Assembly (NCBI GenBank): GCA_002505805.1
Contig: DAWB01000031.1
Location: 2,153 to 10,844, forward strand
Length of the DNA stretch: 8,692 nucleotides
From: Methanosaeta sp. UBA80
Lineage (GTDB): Archaea > Halobacteriota > Methanosarcinia > Methanotrichales > Methanotrichaceae
Direction: 5' to 3'
Numbering within the stretch: the stretch's first letter is position 1; the number at the start of each line of letters is the position of its first letter. The position numbers and the translations under genes were made by a program. The notes under the pieces are model-generated. The model ran no database searches. It was not told where the DNA came from and saw only the letters and a list, made by a program, of their open reading frames with translations. Shown piece by piece: positions 6,535 through 8,692 of the stretch.

Positions 6535-7020
6535 GTATTGGAATAAGCTAATCCTGGAATCCTTATTGGCGCTGATGCCGGCGTGGCCGGGAGGGCGCTC
6601 AATCAGATCGGGCCGAGCAGCATTCGCCATCCTGCAAAAAGCATCATTGAGCCGGCCTGTTTTAAAGGGATGAATGGAGCCAGCCGCGAAAGGGAGTAGC
6701 TCGAAGGGGAAGGCTGTCTCCAATTTATAGGAGTAGTATTAGTAGCTGATATAGGACAGCCATGCGGGGCGAAAGTAATAGCATTATGGATTGAAACCGG
6801 ATCGAATGCCCATTCTCTTCTTCTTCCATTCTACTCTTCTTCCTGACCGTCAGCGGCGCTGTGGTGAGGTGGGGCGGGTTTTGCTGGCGAATTATTCGAT
6901 CTGAGGGCAGGTGCCGCTGTCCCATTAATTCCATAATTTTTAAATGTAAAACGAATGCATTGCTTTTAAACATATATAATATATTTATTAGAATTACTTT
7001 TTAGGCTAACTTTAAACAAA
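6535..7020. other. Gene-free region with a 7-bp long-range inverted repeat
   Basis: About 490 bp in which no reading frame looks like a real gene. The first part (about 6550-6700) is GC-rich and could be decayed coding DNA, but I recognise no family in any frame. GGCTGTC (6712-6718) and GACAGCC (6755-6761) form an inverted repeat enclosing 36 nt that has a smaller CTCC/GGAG hairpin; this could be a structured RNA or chance. From about 6930 the sequence becomes strongly AT-rich with TATA-like stretches (6970-6990). Confidence 0.4.
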
Positions 7021-7023
7021 CTA

Positions 7024-7054
7024 TCTTTAGAAAAAATTTATATATATCTAAAGA
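7024..7054 (+). promoter_or_regulatory. TATA box inside an 8-bp inverted repeat, lamin-tail gene promoter
   Basis: TTTATATATAT (about 7038-7047) is a near-ideal archaeal TATA box preceded by a purine run (AGAAAAAA). It predicts transcription from near 7068 and a leader of about 35 nt. TCTTTAGA (7024-7031) and TCTAAAGA (7047-7054) are perfect inverted copies on either side of the box, as expected of an operator for a dimeric regulator. The repeat is seen; the regulator is unknown. Confidence 0.6.
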
Positions 7055-7102
7055 AGGACTGATCTAAAATACTACTATCATAAGCAAAGAAGGTGAAATA
7101 GA

Positions 7103-7531
7103 ATGATGAATAAGCGAATGCTTTCAGGAACTTTAGTCGCCCTAGCCCTGCTCTTAATGAGCGGAGCACTGGTGCAGGGTGCCGAGGCCATAGGTGTCGC
7201 CATAACGAGCGTCAATTTTGCCGCCCCCTCCCCGGAGAAGGAAAACCTTGATGGTGAGTGGATTGAGATCACCAACAAGGACACCGCCCCCCAGAGCCTG
7301 ACCGGCTGGACATTGGAGGACGAAGGCAACCATACCTACACCTTCCCCGAATTCAGCCTCAATGCAGGAGCATCGGTAAAAGTGCATACTGGAGAGGGAA
7401 CAGACACCGCCAGGGACCTCTTCTGGGACCGCAGCACATCGGTCTGGAACAACGGCGGTGATGTGGCCACCTTGAAGGACGCCTCAGGAAACATAGTCTC
7501 CTCTTACTCTGGAGGGGCTGAAGAGGATTAA
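7103..7531 (+). CDS. Small secreted lamin-tail-domain (LTD) protein
   Basis: The 142-residue protein has a signal peptide (KRMLSGTLVALALLLMSGAL, then VQGAEA; cleavage near residue 25-29) and one lamin-tail domain filling the rest. Hallmarks are GEWIEITNKD, the SLTGWTLEDEGNHTYTF strand pair, and SVWNNGGDVATLKDASGNIV near the C-terminus. The LTD is an immunoglobulin-like beta sandwich that in prokaryotes is found on secreted or surface proteins, often joined to nucleases or other enzymes; here it stands alone, so a binding or structural role outside the cell is the best inference. AAGGTGA (7090-7096) lies 6 nt before the ATG at 7103; a second ATG follows at once. The strong TATA box and inverted repeat upstream suggest well-expressed, regulated transcription. 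A hairpin terminator follows. Confidence 0.88.
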   Translation: MMNKRMLSGTLVALALLLMSGALVQGAEAIGVAITSVNFAAPSPEKENLDGEWIEITNKDTAPQSLTGWTLEDEGNHTYTFPEFSLNAGASVKVHTGEGTDTARDLFWDRSTSVWNNGGDVATLKDASGNIVSSYSGGAEED

Positions 7532-7538
7532 TTCCATC

Positions 7539-7559
7539 TTAGAGAGCCCTCTAAATTTT
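7539..7559 (+). terminator. Terminator after the lamin-tail gene
   Basis: A perfect 6-bp stem with a 4-nt loop, TTAGAG-AGCC-CTCTAA, followed by ATTTT, lies just after the stop codon. A further run of seven or more T (about 7587-7594) lies downstream. Confidence 0.6.
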
Positions 7560-7671
7560 GCCAGAGCATCCCTCTGAACTCGTCTCTTTTTTTCAACCTC
7601 CTTATTTCAGCCATATTTCAGAGCGCAAGGCAGAAATTCCCGCCGCACAGGGAACAAAGCGGTGTATTTCG

Positions 7672-8373
7672 ATGAATCTGGAAGAGATGGCCGGCATATT
7701 GAAGTCCTCTTTGGGCTTGAATGACAATGTGGTTGGGGTCAGGCTGTTTAAAAACGAGTCTGAGATACCTAAAGAGCTGGGGCCGATGGACAAGCCCATC
7801 CATTACTGCTCCATGGTCCAGGGAGCAAGAAGGGAAGGAAAGAGCTTCCTTGCCCGGCCGGACCAACACGCCTGCAAGGGAGGAGCCTCGGGATTGGGCC
7901 TGGTCGCCTGCCCGGAAAACATAGCCACTGGAGCGCTCTACTTCGACAAGCTTCATAAGTGCGAGACTCCGGATGTGGGAGTCAACATCGCCACAACCAT
8001 GCCCCGCATCCTTCCCGGCAGAACGGTAGCCACCTATGTGGCCCCTCTGGATAAGATGATCATGAACCCCGACGTGGTTATATTCGTGGGCAAGCCCCTC
8101 GCCGCTCGCAGGATTGTGCAGGCGGTCATGTTCAAGAAGGGAGGGCGGGCCAATTTCAGCACGGCGGGAATCCAGTCCTTTTGCGTGGATGCCACCACCT
8201 CACCTTACCTAAAGGGAGAGGTCAATGTCTCCCTGGGATGCGATGGCGGCGCCAGGAACTCCGGACTGGAGGACGACTATGTGGTGGTGGGAATTCCCTT
8301 TTCCATGATGGAGGATATCTCTACCGTTCTCAAGGATCATTATGTGGGCTGGGATAAGTTCATGAGAGGATGA
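7672..8373 (+). CDS. DUF169 family protein with six cysteines
   Basis: A 233-residue protein of the uncharacterised DUF169 family, common in methanogens and other anaerobes. Recognisable family segments are VVGVRLFKNESEIP, HYCSMVQGAR, DQHACKGGASGLGL, PDVVIFVGKPLAARRIVQA and LGCDGGARNSG. Six Cys fall at about 46, 68, 80, 97, 171 and 190, several in Gly-rich conserved segments, so binding of a metal or a redox cofactor is possible but unproven. There is no signal peptide, so it is cytoplasmic. The ATG at 7672 has GGTG (7661-7664) at a proper distance and begins the usual N-terminal helix (MNLEEMAGILKSSLGL). A longer frame from TTG 7558 would run over the upstream terminator and encodes unrelated sequence. 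The lamin-tail gene before it is separated by a terminator, so co-transcription is unlikely. Confidence 0.88.
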   Translation: MNLEEMAGILKSSLGLNDNVVGVRLFKNESEIPKELGPMDKPIHYCSMVQGARREGKSFLARPDQHACKGGASGLGLVACPENIATGALYFDKLHKCETPDVGVNIATTMPRILPGRTVATYVAPLDKMIMNPDVVIFVGKPLAARRIVQAVMFKKGGRANFSTAGIQSFCVDATTSPYLKGEVNVSLGCDGGARNSGLEDDYVVVGIPFSMMEDISTVLKDHYVGWDKFMRG

Positions 8374-8410
8374 AAGCGGGGCTTCGATCAGAGGTGCGGC
8401 TCTTTCTGCT

Positions 8411-8623
8411 CTAGCCTCTCCACATTTTTTGGCAGTTTTCATATGTGGCCCGCAGGCCCTCGCCGATGAGAGCAGGCGCGGGGGCCTGGGCCAGTTCGGG
8501 GTATCTCATGGTCAGGGGACTGTTCATGCCGCTGGGAAGGGTCATCCTGGCTGCATCAGAGGCCAGGGTGAGGGGACAGGCCAGCAGGAATAGTAGTGCA
8601 ACCAATATTGCCATCTGCCTCAT
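8411..8623 (-). CDS. Small exported protein of unknown function
   Basis: A 70-residue reading frame with a clear signal peptide: RQM, then the hydrophobic stretch AILVALLFLLACPLTLA, with likely cleavage around residue 22. The mature part would be only about 48 residues, with Pro/Ala-rich PELAQAPAPALIGE and a single Cys near the end (ENCQKMW). LLAC at 13-16 weakly resembles a lipobox. I do not recognise a family. No strong Shine-Dalgarno precedes the ATG at 8623; an ATG at 8614 is the alternative. It is convergent with the DUF169 gene (37 bp apart) and may be downstream of another minus-strand gene at the window edge. The signal peptide is the main argument that it is real. Confidence 0.6.
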   Translation of the reverse strand: MRQMAILVALLFLLACPLTLASDAARMTLPSGMNSPLTMRYPELAQAPAPALIGEGLRATYENCQKMWRG

Positions 8624-8639
8624 CGAAGATCAGATCCAA

Positions 8640-8692
8640 TCAAACGGCCCCACTCACCTCTTCTCCGGCCAGAGCCTCACCGGGGCAGGCAG
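8640..8692 (-). CDS. Possible C-terminal tail of a gene running in from the right edge
   Basis: On the minus strand one frame is open from the window edge to a TGA at 8640-8642 (tail CPGEALAGEEVSGAV), 16 nt before the start of the small exported protein. The composition suits coding DNA, but another frame also stays open to a stop at 8654, and 50 bases cannot decide. If real, the two genes would form an operon. Confidence 0.25.
   Translation of the reverse strand, partial: ACPGEALAGEEVSGAV

Noticed and set aside
6788..6801. GGATTGAAACC, like the end of archaeal CRISPR repeats (ATTGAAAC)
   Set aside because: It occurs once, with no second copy at repeat-spacer distance and no cas genes in the window.
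6725..6973. Minus-strand frames at 6508-6723 and 6725-6973
   Set aside because: Neither has a family match, a ribosome binding site or convincing composition; the second starts in AT-rich promoter-like DNA.
7558..7671. TTG start extending the DUF169 protein by 38 residues
   Set aside because: The extension overlaps the terminator T-tract, has no family similarity, and the ATG at 7672 has a GGTG site.

Overview
The window looks like a chromosomal segment of a methanogenic archaeon of the Methanothrix (Methanosaeta) or wider Methanosarcinales type. The evidence is an archaea-specific HTH regulator of the HAMAP MF_00584 kind, archaeal TATA boxes about 25-28 nt before several starts, a near-perfect archaeal Shine-Dalgarno before one small gene, and a mix of TPR, lamin-tail, DUF169 and PfkB genes that is familiar from these genomes. 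The lineage is an inference; no marker gene is present.

Layout. Positions 2-856 (+) hold the 3' part of the HTH regulator. Positions 931-1412 (-) hold a truncated, multiply frameshifted remnant of a vanadium-dependent haloperoxidase/PAP2-type protein. Directly upstream of it on the same strand (1447-1572) lies a 41-residue protein that is more than one third histidine, with CC pairs at both ends and its own promoter and ribosome binding site. An AT-rich gene-free stretch follows to about 2100. Then comes a 644-residue fusion (2131-4065, +) of N-carbamoylputrescine amidase and agmatine deiminase, which would convert agmatine to putrescine in two steps on one polypeptide. Convergent to it is an exported protein with 11 tetratricopeptide repeats (4097-5299, -), and divergent from that a PfkB/ribokinase-family kinase (5519-6493, +); both appear to have leaderless starts. 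A gene-free region of about 570 bp ends in an AT-rich promoter with an inverted repeat around its TATA box, driving a small secreted lamin-tail-domain protein (7103-7531, +). A cysteine-containing DUF169 protein follows (7672-8373, +). At the right edge is a minus-strand small exported protein (8411-8623), possibly preceded by the tail of another gene.

The genes do not form one pathway: they are mostly single transcription units with their own promoters and terminators. The items most worth attention are the His-rich microprotein, the fused agmatine pathway enzyme, the decayed haloperoxidase, and the inverted repeat around the lamin-tail promoter. I see no CRISPR array, rRNA, tRNA or intact insertion sequence.
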